Positions 23,997 through 35,289 of a stretch of DNA of 64,000 bases are shown in pieces. A program made the translations under genes and the position numbers. This DNA is from Dastarcus helophoroides (lineage: Eukaryota; Arthropoda; Insecta; Coleoptera; Bothrideridae): positions 15,487,629-15,551,628 of the forward strand of contig CM053327.1 in NCBI GenBank assembly GCA_028583605.1. Reading direction: 5' to 3'. The first letter of the stretch is position 1, and each line of letters starts with the position of its first letter. The notes under the pieces are model-generated. The model ran no database searches, was not told the origin of the DNA, and saw only the letters and a list, made by a program, of their open reading frames with translations.

Positions 23997-24561
23997 TTGA
24001 AATACAAATCTTGTCCCCTGAAACCAGGAAAGATTAAAAAACCCAACAAAGGTTGGTTCAGTGTGTTTCGATAGCCTAGCTATCATGTTCAGAGAGATAC
24101 TAACACCTAATCCTAAAATTAACTTGATTGTTTGAGGTACGGAAGGACAGATAAGTCGAGTATGGCTCGGGATCCTTTTGAATTAGATCATACGATAGAT
24201 AATAACATTAAACTGTTAAGAGTGGTAAATAAGAATTCTGTGTTAAATGCATGTGAAAGCTTAGCCATCATAAGGCTGGAGACAATCTTATGAATGGTTG
24301 CGCTGGGCCTTGAGGCCAATCATCTTTGTTTAAAATAGTTAAGGTTGATATATAAGAAATTGTGACACTGCGACGTGTATGTTTGGATGCGCATCAGGGT
24401 TCGGATGCAGTCGATCATACACGAAGTGAATATTCTTAGTATATAAAGGTTAATTTTAGGATTAGACAAAGGTAATAGCTTGGCTATCGAAACGCGTTAG
24501 AGCAACCTTTGTTGTCTTTTTTTAATATTTCTTGTTTTCAGGGGACAATATTTATATTTCA
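23997..24561. mobile_element. MITE with inverted ends, copy 1 (565 bp)
   Basis: Left end TTGAAATACAAATCTTGTCC and the inverse of the right end share the words TGTCCCCTGAAA and AACAAAGGTTG. The arms extend further inward: CCTAATCCTAAAATTAAC near 24107 pairs with GTTAATTTTAGGATTAG near 24448. The word GCTTGGCTATCGAAACGCG (24479-24497) is shared with the shorter copy at 39574-39751, which confirms a family. No coding sequence. Confidence 0.65.
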
Positions 24562-25800
24562 GTAGTAACGTTTTCGCAGCATTTCAACTTTTTCAATAAA
24601 TTTTAAGGTTTTCGAAGGAAGTTTAAAAAAGAAGTCGATTATTAAGGTTTTAAATGGGAATATTTTGATAGATTTGAGATATTCTCGAGATAAACTTTCC
24701 GAATTTAACTTTAAGTTTTTTATCCACTTACTAGATTTTGTTAAAAGTATTACTCAAAAGTGAAAACTTGAAAAAGGAAAAATAAAAGAATTTATAACAA
24801 GTCTTTTTCTCCAACCAAAGTGCCAAAATTTTATCCAAATTTTGACTTTATCCTTGAACTTTTTTTTACAAATTTTAAATTTTTGTCTAGATCTCGACTT
24901 TCCCTTTTACAAATCCCTCTCATTTTAAAATGCAGGGTAGATACTTTAATTACAAATTAACCTTTAACAACTTTAAGAAGGGGAGAAAAATAGTACAGAT
25001 GATTTGATTACAATCAATTACCTCTAGGTGTTAAGAACATGATGTAATCATGTAGCCGAGGTGTTAGTGAAACCTTATAAGTTTAGCAAGGTCATCACGT
25101 TACTTGTGACTAATCCGCAATATTTGAGAAACTAACGAACGAAAGGATTAACTCAACCATATTTTGTTCAGCATAATTTGCTATAAAATTTATGATTTTA
25201 CCTAACCTCCATTGAAAGGGTTGAAAGACAAGTTTTTCAAAGAAGTTAAATTATGCAAAAACATTTTCAGAAAAAAGTTCAGTTTTTAAAATCAAGTAGA
25301 ATTTAAAAATCTAATTAAAAGAAATTTTCAATTGAAGTTGAATTCTCTAAAAAGTTATGAAGCCTTGAAATCAAATCGAATTATTCATACAAATTCGTAA
25401 TTTTTAAAATAATAAAAAAATTGAAAATTTACAATGAAAGTCGAAATTTTCAAAACGTACTCAAGAGGGTCGAAGTTAAAAAAAAATGAACAATTTAACA
25501 AGTGTCGAAATTTTAAAGAAAGATCAAAATTGCCAGAGAAATTTGAAATTTGCAGAAAATTTTGACTTTTTTATCCAAATTTGCTTTTTCTTCGAAATGT
25601 GACTGAATTTTCGGTAAAATTGTAAAAATGTTGAGAATAAAATTCATCTAGAAATTTTAAAAAATACTTTTTGATAATTTTCAGTTTTTGAAAAAAAGCA
25701 ATAATTGGAGAAAATTTTCTTTAAAAATTTATTTTCTTTGAATCCAACTTTCTGGAAATTCTAATTTAATTTCTCAAAATTTCGATCTTTATTTCGTAGT
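24562..25800. repeat. Degenerate AT-rich repeat block
   Basis: Mostly A-rich orientation (for example AAATTTTGAA, GTCGAAATTTTCAAAA near 25440), with T-rich segments at about 24590-24730 and 24830-24920. A GC-richer, non-repetitive island at 24960-25130 shows no feature. Confidence 0.45.
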
Positions 25801-25816
25801 AAAAGAAAGGGTAATC

Positions 25817-25880
25817 GGCGAACGGAGATTCGACCCCCGGAGCTTCACGTGAGAGCCATACTCCTTACCCACAGAGCCCC
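25817..25880 (-). repeat. tRNA-derived (SINE-head-like) sequence 1
   Basis: On the minus strand it reads GGGGCTCTGTGGGTAAGGAG ... CTCTCACGTGAAG ... GGGGGTCGAATCTCC ... GTTCGCC. This gives an A-box-like segment, an anticodon-arm-like part resembling tRNA-Val(CAC), and a B-box-like GGTCGAATC with a short T stem. The acceptor ends do not pair well, so it is not a functional tRNA. Its 3' part (TCGAATCTCCGTTCGCCGAT) matches the second copy near 29449, so both derive from one family. Confidence 0.55.
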
Positions 25881-25959
25881 AGCTACCACCACTTTCAATT
25901 CTACTTATTCACTTCACATACCCTGATTCTTCTTCCAATATCAATATTGAACAGTCTTT

Positions 25960-27640
25960 GGGCAAGGTAAATTTTTACTGAATTTCGACTATTTTCTCGA
26001 ATTTTCGATCTTTGTTTAAAATTGTCTTTTTTTTTTCTAAATTTCAATTTTTTTTCAAACTTTCGATTTTCACTTCGAAAATCGTCTTTTTATCAAAACG
26101 CTATTTCTCTCAAAATCCGTTTTTTTTTCCGAAATATTAACTTATCACAAAATCTGAGACTTGTTTCAAGAAATTTTAAGTTTTTCTGAAAATTTTAGCT
26201 CTTTTTTCGAGATTCATCTGTTTTTTTTTTTAATTTAGTCTTTATCTGGACAATTTGTCTTTTTTTAATTTAGGTCTTTCTCAAAATTCTACTTTTTGTC
26301 TTAATATTTGACTTTCTTGGAAAATTTGGAATTTTTTCTCGAAATATTGATCCATTTTTTTCGAAATTTCGGCTTTTAGTTTCTAAATTTCGTTATATTT
26401 TTTCACATTATGCTTTATTTGGAAATTTAAACTTTTAGTAATTGATTCTCCAGAAATTTTGTTTATTTTTTTAAAGCTTGCTTTTTTCTCGAGATCCTTT
26501 TCGAAATTTTGACTTTTACCTAAAAATGAGATACGTTACCTTGAAACTACCTTTTCTCTGAAATTTTGACTTGGAATGTTAATAAATAAGTAGAAATACT
26601 CACTTGAAAAAATAAACAGTTTCGGAGAATTTTAACAACAAGATTCTTGTGAATTCAGCTTCTTTGCCGAAATTTTAATGTTGAAAATTTGAATAAAATA
26701 AAAATAAAAAATATTTCAAAAAAATACACTTGAAAATTGCAATTTTTATCAAATTTCTAGTCTTTCTGAAAATTTCGCCTTTATTTTCATAAAATTCCCC
26801 CTTCGGAGATTCTGTCTTTATTTGAATTTTCGACATTTTTGGGGTTTGTCGTTTTTTTTAGTTCCTCAAAATTTTAACTTTTTCAAATATTTGGGGTTTT
26901 TGTTCTACATATTTATTTTTAAATTACGACTTTCTACCTAAAATTCTACTTTTTTCTCTCAAAATTTTGTTAGGTCTTCGAAATTTTGAATGTTTTCTAG
27001 CAATTTCGACCTTTTTCTCGAAATTTCTACATTTTCTCGATATTGCGACGGTATTTGTCAAAAAATCTTTTTTTCTTGTCTAAATCCGTTTTTCGTAATG
27101 TCAGGATTTTTCAGAAGAATTTCGACTTATTCTCGAGACATCTACCTCAAAATTCATTGTCTTACATGGTTCCGGTGATTTCTGATTTCTGCTTAAATTA
27201 GACTTTCTCTTAAAATTTTCACTTTTTCTTCAAAATGCGTTTATTACTCCAAAGTTAGATTACTGAAACTATAGTTAAAATTCTGAAAATAAAATTTTTA
27301 GGAATTTTAAAGAAAACAATTTCTTGTATATCTCAAGATTGTCAATATTTAAATAAAAGAAAAAATTCGAAGGGAAATATTCTTAGAAATTGTTTTTTTT
27401 TCTCCATATAGATTTATTCTAAGTATTGCGATTTTTCTTACATAAAACGACTTTTGGAAATTTTGACATTTCTGGAATTTTTTTAAAAGGATCAGTTTTT
27501 ATTTTAAATTCGATTTCTTGTCTTTGTTTCCAAAGTTCGCCTTTTTTTTCGGAATATCAACTTTATTCTAAAAATTCGATCCCCTTAATTTATGTAGTTA
27601 GATGAACATATAAATATATACTCAGCCGAAAGTGGGAACC
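25960..27640 (+). repeat. Degenerate T-rich repeat block (1.7 kb)
   Basis: Built from words such as TTTTTCTCGAAATTTCGAC and AAATTTTGACTTTTTC at about 20-30 base spacing, with no fixed period. Its right end (ATATATACTCAGCCGAAA near 27613-27630) matches the right end of the block inside the element 14569-16836, so these two blocks are copies of one larger repeat and not chance low complexity. Confidence 0.55.
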
Positions 27641-28599
27641 GTCCCAAAGTAACCAGTTAGAATGTTGGTAATATACGAAAAAGCTTCGTGTGTTTAACAA
27701 ACGTAAAATCCACAGTATGTTATTATCTAACCTAACAATAACAATAAATGTAATTTAATACAGAGTACCGTAGATTATTACGAACTTCAAAGAGGAGAAA
27801 TATTTGCCTAACTAAACCAAAGGTCTATTTAGCGGTTGTGGAAAATTGATTTTGGCTTTTCTACTACTTATTCAACATTTGAGGGCAAATTATGCGAGTT
27901 TCATACAGGAAATGTTCTATGATATTCATTAAATAATTACTACTATTCCGATATTCATGCACTCCATTTAATCACGTCCAATTACTGCACGCAATATATT
28001 TCCTTCAACTGCCTACCCATCAGTTATGCTTGAAGCATAGGATCATAACAATGAAATCCCATTTCGCATATGCACACACTTGGGTATTGTGCTTAATGAC
28101 AAGGCGTATGCTGGTTGCAAGTACCTGTCCATTGTATACAGCAGCTTTGCCACCAATCGCCCAGCATTCAGGTCCTTTAGTCTGTTCGACCTACGGTGTA
28201 TTAAATTACTTCCCTATTATCACTGAACATGATTTACATCAAACATGCTCTTCTGCCAGCACAAACTTGTTTGCCGAACAATTCTCTTATGTATTATGCT
28301 GTTGAGATTCTGGGCTCTTGCAGAGGCTAAATTGGAATTCTAGCGGAAGAATTTGCCTGATTTAAATTCGTCAAAAGGATGTAGTAGCGGCGGCATATAA
28401 AATGCGAATACCTTCACCTACAAGAGCGGCGGCATTGAGAGAGAGAAGCATCGGAAAATATAGCGTAATACTTTTTGATTTTCCGAAGTCTTAAGCAATG
28501 TAAACCCCATATATGGGATATGTACTTAAATATACTTACTGTGCTATTTGTTTAAATTCATTGAAATGAAATAGATTTAACATGTATAAAATTTTAAAA
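27641..28599. other. No recognisable gene
   Basis: Less repetitive sequence. A 91-codon frame at 28030-28305 has no known motif and unconvincing composition. Confidence 0.3.
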
Positions 28600-29007
28600 A
28601 TTTGTTGGGCACTAGGATTAAAACAACTACCAAAGTGTAACAATTTCTGTACTCCCAAAACATTTCTTTTTTTAATTCTAATTTTTCATTTTATGAGGTT
28701 GTTATGTTATGGGTGTTTAAATTTATCAAAATGCGCAGTCGTAAGTTCCACTCTCGATATAGTATTTTTGATTTTATGAAAGTCGTGCAAACAAGTTTTA
28801 TATGAGTTCTATTCACGTGTCAAATATGAAGTTAATATCTGGTTTCTGGAAAGGGACCTTGCACCAGCCAAATTTTAAAAACAATACATGTCACCATAGT
28901 GACCTTAAAATTTTTAATAAAATCCAAAATGTTTGCCAAATTTTCAAATTTCCTAGATAAGTACTTTGCCAGATATCGATCGCGGCGATTTCCGGTGGGA
29001 TACACTG
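28600..29007. mobile_element. Solo arm related to the element at 58618-60392
   Basis: Collinear with 59770-60392: shared words include GAAAGTCGTGCAAA (28778), ATCTGGTTTCTGGAAA-like sequence near 28836 and GAGTACTTTGCC-like plus GATATCGATCGCG near 28960-28985. It ends CACTG at 29007 followed by TATA, the same terminus and target as the intact element. The other arm is missing. Confidence 0.65.
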
Positions 29008-29448
29008 TATATTAAATTCATTTTACCATTATCCAGCCCAGTTTTAAAGTACTTATTATTTAAATAAATGAAAATTCTTATGCTGCGTCCATTTCTTATT
29101 ATACATTTTTCTTCTTTCTTTATATTCAGAGGCGTAGTTAGTAACCAATGAGTGCAAAAAAACTTTTCAAGGCCACCTATTTCTAAAATCTTGTTTAGTT
29201 TAGATTTTTTCCAGATTTTTCAAATTTCATTCGACATATTTTATTGAAGTGAAAACTTTTTTAGCTGAGTCAGGAAACTTTGCATAAAGGTTTCAGGGTA
29301 CCATCACGCTACGTTACCAATATGCTCTAATGTTAACTTTAGAGCAAGCTGATAACGAAATTAGGGTGATAATAATTCAAAAGGATAAAATGAACTCCTA
29401 TCAAAATCCCTCAACGCGCCTAAAAAAGTTAATCTTAAAAAATGCATA

Positions 29449-30056
29449 GTCGGCAACGGAGTTCGAACCTGTGACATTTCAAGTATTTGAAGCCTGTGAT
29501 ATGTACTAGAGACCTGCACGAGTGAGTAGGCATCGGGCGATTACACGTACAAGATACTCGTTTGACGAATACAACGATGCCGATTAAAGTAATCGTGACG
29601 TCATGAGACGAGTATGAGTAGTAATCGGCATCGCGTCCGATTATGTCATCGGCATCGTTAAAATGAAGAGCATAAGCCCTTGGAGAACGCAAATAATATT
29701 ATCCTGACATATTTATAACTAATAGCATTGCAAAATGAATACATCTACAAACAAAGAAGAATACAAAAGCAAAAACAACAATAAAACATGGTCCGGGCGA
29801 TAAATCAAATATAAGATAAAATAAATTTGGTTAAATTGGCATTTGACAAAATGGATATTTGACAAATATTTTTGAAAGTTATCTCGGATGTGCACGATTA
29901 CAAATGAGTATATTCGGTACGATGCCAACGATCCTGCGATGCCACGATGCAACGATTCCAATTTCCCGATTATATACTCATGAAAAATAATTATAATCCG
30001 ATTATATTTGTACTTACTCGTGCAGGTCTCTAATATGTACCCTTAACCAACCGAGC
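29449..30056 (-). repeat. tRNA-derived (SINE-head-like) sequence 2, split by a hAT MITE
   Basis: With the insertion 29507-30032 and one octamer removed, the minus strand reads GCTCGGTTGGTTAAGGGTA ... CACAGGTTCGAACTCCG ... TTGCCGAC. The A-box-like GGTTGGTTAAGGG and the B-box GGTTCGAACTC are good. The 3' part agrees with the copy at 25817 (TCGAAYYTCCGTT, GCCGA). The anticodon arm is weak, so it is a tRNA pseudogene or SINE head. Confidence 0.55.
29507..30032. mobile_element. hAT-type MITE with perfect 8-bp target duplication (526 bp)
   Basis: Ends TAGAGACCTGCACGAGT and its inverse ACTCGTGCAGGTCTCTA pair exactly over 17 bases. The flanking octamer ATATGTAC is identical on both sides (29499-29506 and 30033-30040), the signature of hAT transposition. 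The interior has repeated GATGCCGAT-like words and no transposase. The perfect duplication and ends suggest a fairly recent insertion relative to the rest of the window. Confidence 0.88.
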
Positions 30057-30059
30057 AAA

Positions 30060-30990
30060 ATTCTGATTTTAATCTTTCATACACTACCTTTTTCATGTAT
30101 TTTTAAATTAAACACGAAACTTTGATTACTTCAAAAAATCGTAACTTTTTTTCAAAATTATACATTTTGGTAGCGTTTTATTGGTATGGTATGGTATTAC
30201 TATGATAGAGTTTTATTCAAAACAGCTGCAAAAATTCTACGTTTGATTTATTTCCAAATTTCAGAGTTTGATATTTACAATTTTTACATCTTTTCGATAA
30301 AATTTTAACTTTGTAGGTTAAAACTTGTCCTTTTTGATACATTTTCACCTCATCTTCAAAATGTTACATTTTTTCGCAAAATTCGAAGCTTCGACTTTTA
30401 ATTTTTATTAAATTTGCTAATAATCCCTCTTCATTTCTATCAGAATTTTGATTATTTTTCCAAAACACCGACTTGTAATTTTTGCTTTTTTTTCTTTTTG
30501 ACTTCATTCGGAAAAATATTTTAGACAGAATATTAATTTATATTCGAAATGTTTTGAATATTCACGTTTTTTCGTGAAAGACTTAGTTTGCTCTATCAAT
30601 TTTTTTTTAGCTAAAATTTAATTTTTTTTTGTAATATATAAAAATTTTATTTCCTTTCCAACTTCAGTCTCAAAATTTCTAACATTTTACGATATTTCCA
30701 ATTTCCAAGTTCAAAAATTTTTCTAAATTTTGTTTGTTCTTTGCAAATAACCAATTTTTTTTGGAATTGAACTTTACCATTTTTTCTTTAACCTGAAACT
30801 TTTGAGAAAATGAATTTATAAATTTCAAATTTTTTTTCGAAATGTTACCTCTTTTTACAAAATTTTAGATTTAACCTTTTTTCTTCTGAAATTTTAGTTT
30901 TAGCTTGAATTTCTCTTAAATTTCGTCGTTTTTATTTGAAGTTTTAAGTTTGTTCTGAAAATTTTAGGAATAAAATTTAAGTATTCTTTC
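30060..30990 (+). repeat. Degenerate T-rich repeat block
   Basis: Same word set as the block at 25960-27640 (TTTTCGAAATG, AAATTTTAACTTT). It directly follows the second tRNA-like sequence. Confidence 0.5.
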
Positions 30991-31797
30991 AGTCATTTGA
31001 TTTTAATGTTAATACTGTGTTTTCGTGATGGTTTTGATTTATTATGTTCAAAATTTCCATTTTAAACAACGCCAACTTTCTGTACTTATTTGTTAAGACG
31101 AGGTGAATATATTTCTAAAAGAAAATTAGTACATATTTAATTATTTTGTAACGAAACTCTATTTTACCTAAGCTCTATAGCTTCCAAAAAATAAGACATC
31201 ACTTTGTGTTCGCGCTTATAAGTTCATATGTTGTGTATCTACAGTGCTAGTCTGTAACTTGGAATAAATTCAGCAAATCAAAGACAGTCTTTTGTTTGGA
31301 AATATGCTTGGATACGTCGATTAATATTTTAATTTACTCTCTTTTTAATTTAGGAAAATTTTATACAGCATGTCTCAAATTTAAGATATGACATCACTGA
31401 CAATTTTCTTAAATAGCAACCCTATTTTTTTCTTGGCTATTCTTAATGGGTATATCCAGTTACACATGCGTATCAAATTTCAATTTTTTATTCTTTGTCA
31501 TTTAAAAGATATTTACAAATTTAATAATTAATTCGAAAAATCAAGAAATCTGATTCAATACAATTTTCATAAAGTTTAAAAATCGCCTATCAGAAGGTAT
31601 TTATTTGACATTTTTTATCAAACTGGGTTGACGTCTTATCACAATCTTATAAAAAAGTTAATAAAAGCAAATAAGAAGAGTAGTATCGTACTGATTGAAG
31701 AGGCTATTAATTTGTCATTTAGTGAGAAACACCTTTTATGAAAAAATTGAACAAAATGCCGTACTGAACTGAAACCTACAAGATTTAAATTTTAATA

Positions 31798-32450
31798 ATG
31801 ATTGGCTACGGAGATAGAACAAGAAAACAAAATGAAGTTATTCGTTTAGAGGAAAGTATCTTGATTTACCACCCATATCGCAAAGTACCGTAATCAAGAT
31901 TAAAAAACCGTTTCGGGAAAATGGGCATTAGAGAAAAACAAGTAATCCTCATCAGAATGCGCTCAATGAAGATGTCAAAATTAATGGACTTCTCTTTGTC
32001 CAAGAAAATCATCATGTCCCCACTAGTCAGATAGGTAGAGAACTCAAAATTAGCCAGTCTTTAATTGCAAGAATTCTGAAAATGCTAAATTTCATCCTTA
32101 AAAATGACAATCCTCCCTGAACTCTTAGAAGATGATCCGGAAAGAAGACTCCAGTTTTGCGAACAAATGATGGATCTGCTGGACAGAAATGTTCTAAGCA
32201 TAGAAAATGTCCTGTTTTCAAATGAATCAACGTTTATGTTAAATGGTGAGCTAAATCATCAAAATTGTCGTTACTGGGCAGGCAACAACTCACACTGGAT
32301 GAGGGAAGACCACATTCAACATCCAGAAAAAGTCAATATTTGGGCAGGGATTGTTGGTGATCGAGAGAGATCTTGCAGGAAGAGCTAATTCCTGATTTAG
32401 CTATTTTGTTTCTTGATCACAAAACGGTGCCCCTCCTCATTTTGCAAGAC
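31798..32450 (+). pseudogene. Mariner-type transposase, N-terminal part
   Basis: Begins at ATG 31798 with MIGYGDRTRKQNEVIRL and continues across frameshifts as LPPISQSTVIKIKK (helix-turn-helix region), a second DNA-binding helix set (TSQIGRELKISQSLIARIL) and LEDDPERRLQFCEQM. The DDE domain start reads NVLFSNESTFMLNG ... HQNCRYW ... HPEKVNIWAGI. The first catalytic Asp (normally FSDE) is Asn here. A deletion follows WAGI, then LQEELIPDLAILF and NGAPPHFAR in another frame, with the second Asp also replaced. At least three frameshifts. Continues after the LINE at 34422. Confidence 0.85.
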
Positions 32451-32452
32451 CT

Positions 32453-34421
32453 ATTGTTGTAACGGAATATTATACAACAATAACGATGAAATACCAGATA
32501 TATTAAATAAATACTATAGAGGCAGTTTTAAGGCTATAATTACAAGCATTGATTCTAATAACGTAGATAGTTACAATATATTGAATACTTTATCGCAATA
32601 TGATTGTACAATGTCAACCTTTGCTAAAATATCGTTGCAATACTTATATAAACTTATAACTAGCCAAGTTAAAAATTTCAGTACTGCCGAAATAAGTTTA
32701 ACTATTGTAAAAAAATTGTTTCACACCCGTAGGATATCCTTTTCTAAATTTGATAAACCTAAGCTTAGAGACGGAAACTGTGCCAGAATGCTTCAAAATA
32801 TCAACTAAAAGACCTATGCCTAAAGTTGTAAATACAAATCGGCGAAGAGCTACGGCCCATAAATATGCTGCCTTTTTGCGAGAAAATCCTAGAACAGGTA
32901 GTGTTTAATCAAGTTATAAAGTATATAAACATTAACAACATTTTATGTACCTACCAATCGGGATTTAGAAGTAATCATTCATGCGAAACTGCTCTTCAGT
33001 ATGTTATTTCAGAATGGAAATATAAAATTGATAAAAAACGCTTTGGAGTATGTGCAGTGTTTATTGATCTAAAAAAAAAATTTGAAACTATAGATCGAGA
33101 TATTTTGTTACAGAAACTTAAAAAATATGGATTTAAAGAAAATGTGTTAAAATGGTTTAAGAGTTACCTTTCTTATCGCTATCAATGTACCAAAATAGGA
33201 AATACTAAATCTTCATTGGAAATAAATAACTTTGGAGTTCCTCAAGAAAGTGTATTAGGGCCGCTATTATTTATATTATATATGAATGATATAGGAAATG
33301 TCGTAAACAAATGTAGAATTTATCTCTTTGCAGATGATACCCTAATATATTATGCGCATGATGATTTTAATGAATTAATATCTACTATGAATGAGGGACT
33401 TAAAATGTTTACAAATAAATTTAAATGCAACGAACTAAAAGTAAATGAACTGAAATCTAAATGGATGTTCATAAGTAACAATTACTGGTACAATATATTT
33501 AAGGAATTAAATTTAAAAATTGAAATAAATGATCAAAGTGTAGAGCAGGTAGACCAAATAAAATATCTAGGTTTTACAATTGACAGAAAACTAAAGTTTA
33601 CAAGTCATATCGATTATATTTCAAAGAAAATTGGCAAAAAAATTGGATTTCTAGGCCAAGTAGCTCCATATCTAACAACTTCGACTAGATTAATGGTTTA
33701 CAATACTTTCATATTGCCTCACTTTACTTATTGCTGCTCTGTATTATATGTTACTTGCACAAATTTTGATAGATTACACAAGTTACAAAATAAAGCAATG
33801 AGAATAATATTAAAATGAAATAGATAGACTAGTATTCAGACTATGCTAAATTTGTTGAACTGGATTAAGATTGAAAAGTATTATTTTGTCCAAACAATGA
33901 TATTCATTCACAAAATGAAAAACTATGCATTACCGGAATCTTTAAAAAATCGGTTAACTGTAGTAAATGAAAGACACCTCTATCCAACTAGGTCGGCCCT
34001 TAACTTTTATATTCCACCAACTCTAAAAAATGCCACAATGAATAGCTTGTTTTATAAAGGTATCAGTCAGTACAATCTTCTTCCTCAAAATCTTAAAGAT
34101 ACTAACAGCATTAAAGTATTTGGAAAAAATATGAGAGACCTTGTTAGACAGACATAGAGCATATTTTGCACCAGCATCCTATAATGCCTTCAGGTCGTTT
34201 TAATCATGCTTTTAAACAGATTATTTGTAAGTTAAATGTTAAGTTTTAATGTGTCTTTTAAATTTTATTGTTATGTACAATGTTTTTTCTTAGAGTAATT
34301 ATTTAATTATAAATTTCTAGAAAATGAGTATCTAAAATTATTGTTTGATATAATTCAATTCATGAGTAATGTATTAGATTATTTACTAAATAAAATATTT
34401 ACTTACCTACTTACTTACTTT
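32453..34421 (+). mobile_element. 5'-truncated CR1/L2-like LINE inserted in the transposase
   Basis: Lies between the transposase codons for ARP and VREYMDD. The motif ACCT occurs at both junctions (32449-32452 and 34422-34425), a possible short target duplication. The 3' end is a (TTAC)n-like tail at about 34398-34421, as in CR1/L2-type elements. Only the reverse-transcriptase part of ORF2 is present; the endonuclease and ORF1 are absent. Confidence 0.82.
32480..34157 (+). pseudogene. LINE reverse transcriptase (CR1/L2-like), inactive
   Basis: The linker before the RT domain reads INLSLETETVPECFKISTKR (frame shifted near 32745), then PMPKVVNTN. After another shift, EELRPINMLPFCEKILEQVV opens the RT domain. 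Key motifs follow in one frame: QSGFRSNHSCETAL, FIDLKKKFETID (first catalytic Asp), VPQESVLGPLLF, and FADD near 33331-33342 holding the catalytic Asp pair. VPQESV replaces the usual VPQGSV, a Gly to Glu change at a conserved site. Two in-frame stops (TGA at 33816, TAG at 33825) separate the thumb from the C-terminal part, which ends at 34157. The C-terminal pattern (TRS, NLLPQNLKD) fits CR1/L2-group elements. The exact clade is uncertain. Confidence 0.85.
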
Positions 34422-34662
34422 ACCTGTGCGTGAGTATATGGATGACGTATTTCCAGGCAGATGGATTGGTTAGAAAAGGATCTTTTGAATTGCCATCCAG
34501 GTCTTTAGACTTATCACCTATGGCATATTTCTTATGGGGGTATTTAAAGAGCAAAGTTTTTAACACTAAACCTGCAAATATTGAGGAGCTGAAAGGACGA
34601 ATAAGACAAGAGTGTAGACTAATTTTCCCCGAAGTAATTAGAAATGTTCAAAACGAGTTTTA
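34422..34662 (+). pseudogene. Mariner-type transposase, C-terminal part
   Basis: Continuation of 31798-32450 after the LINE: VREYMDDVFPGRWIG, then in a shifted frame ELPSRSLDLSPMAYFLWGYL and NIEELKGRIRQECR, ending with VQNEF and TAA at 34660-34662. The third catalytic residue, normally Asp or Glu in SP-x-D/E, is Ala (SPMAYF). With both earlier Asp positions also changed, the enzyme could not be active. Confidence 0.85.
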
Positions 34663-35035
34663 ATTCTGTTTAGGGTATTGTCAGATATTGTCATTTTGAA
34701 CATTTATTGAAGACATATTATTGAGTTGAATCAGATTTCTTGATTTTTCAAATTAGTTAATATTTGTTAAATATCCTTTAAATGACAATAAATAAAAAAT
34801 TGAAATTTAATACGCAGGTGTAACTTGATATACCCTTTGAGAATAGTCAAGAAAAAATAGGATTGTCATTTAAAAAAATGATCGATGACGTCATATCTTA
34901 AATTTCGGACATTCTGCATAAAATTTTTCTACATCAAAAAAAAAACGCAAATTAAAATATTAATCGAAGTGTACAAGCATATTTCCGAAAAAAAACTGTC
35001 ATTGATTTACTGAATTTAATCTAAGTTACAGACTA

Positions 35036-35277
35036 GCTCTGTATAGGCGGATCCACATCAACTGGGGTGGCCAGTACACTATTTCGATCTGCCTTACAAA
35101 TAAGAGCGACAAAGCTAACTCTGGTGTGATGCAAAAGAGAATGAGAAACCAAACCGGCATAGATGCCAAACTGTAATTCATTTATGTGTATCTTCTTTAT
35201 TATGAAGGTGATAGATCGCTTCATATCTTCCACCAGGCGCCGATTGGCATTATTTCTACATGGACTTCCGAATGAAT
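35036..35277 (-). other. Unidentified coding-looking exon next to the mariner element
   Basis: On the minus strand a splice acceptor (GTTTTATTTAATGCAG) precedes an open frame SFGSPCRNNANRRLVEDMKR ... INELQFGIYAGLVSHSLLHH ... ICKADRNSVLATPVDVDPP, ending IQS and TAG. The TAG overlaps the TA target of the mariner insertion, so the transposon landed exactly in the stop codon. The frame of about 80 codons is free of stops and its composition is not AT-driven. The part ADRNSVLATPVDVD is similar to a peptide (ADQKGVLANPSIGI) encoded in opposite orientation by the duplicated sequence at 36175-36550. The family is not recognised: either a host gene terminal exon or an element gene. Confidence 0.4.
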
Positions 35278-35289
35278 CTGCATTAAATA

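Larger units (their letters stand above)
31250..35033 (+). mobile_element. Tc1/mariner-type transposon with ~310-bp inverted repeats, split by a LINE
   Basis: Both ends read GTCTGTAACTT when oriented inward and are flanked by TA (31248-31249 and 35034-35035). The inverted repeats span about 31250-31560 and 34722-35033, with long near-identical stretches (for example CGATTAATATTTTAATTT and AAATTTAAGATATGACRTCA). Between them lies a decayed transposase. A LINE of about 1.97 kb at 32453-34421 interrupts it. Without the LINE the element is about 1.8 kb, normal for mariner-type transposons apart from the long inverted repeats. Confidence 0.9.

Noticed and set aside
28030..28305. 91-codon plus-strand frame
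   Set aside because: No motif, and the composition of the peptide looks like chance translation.
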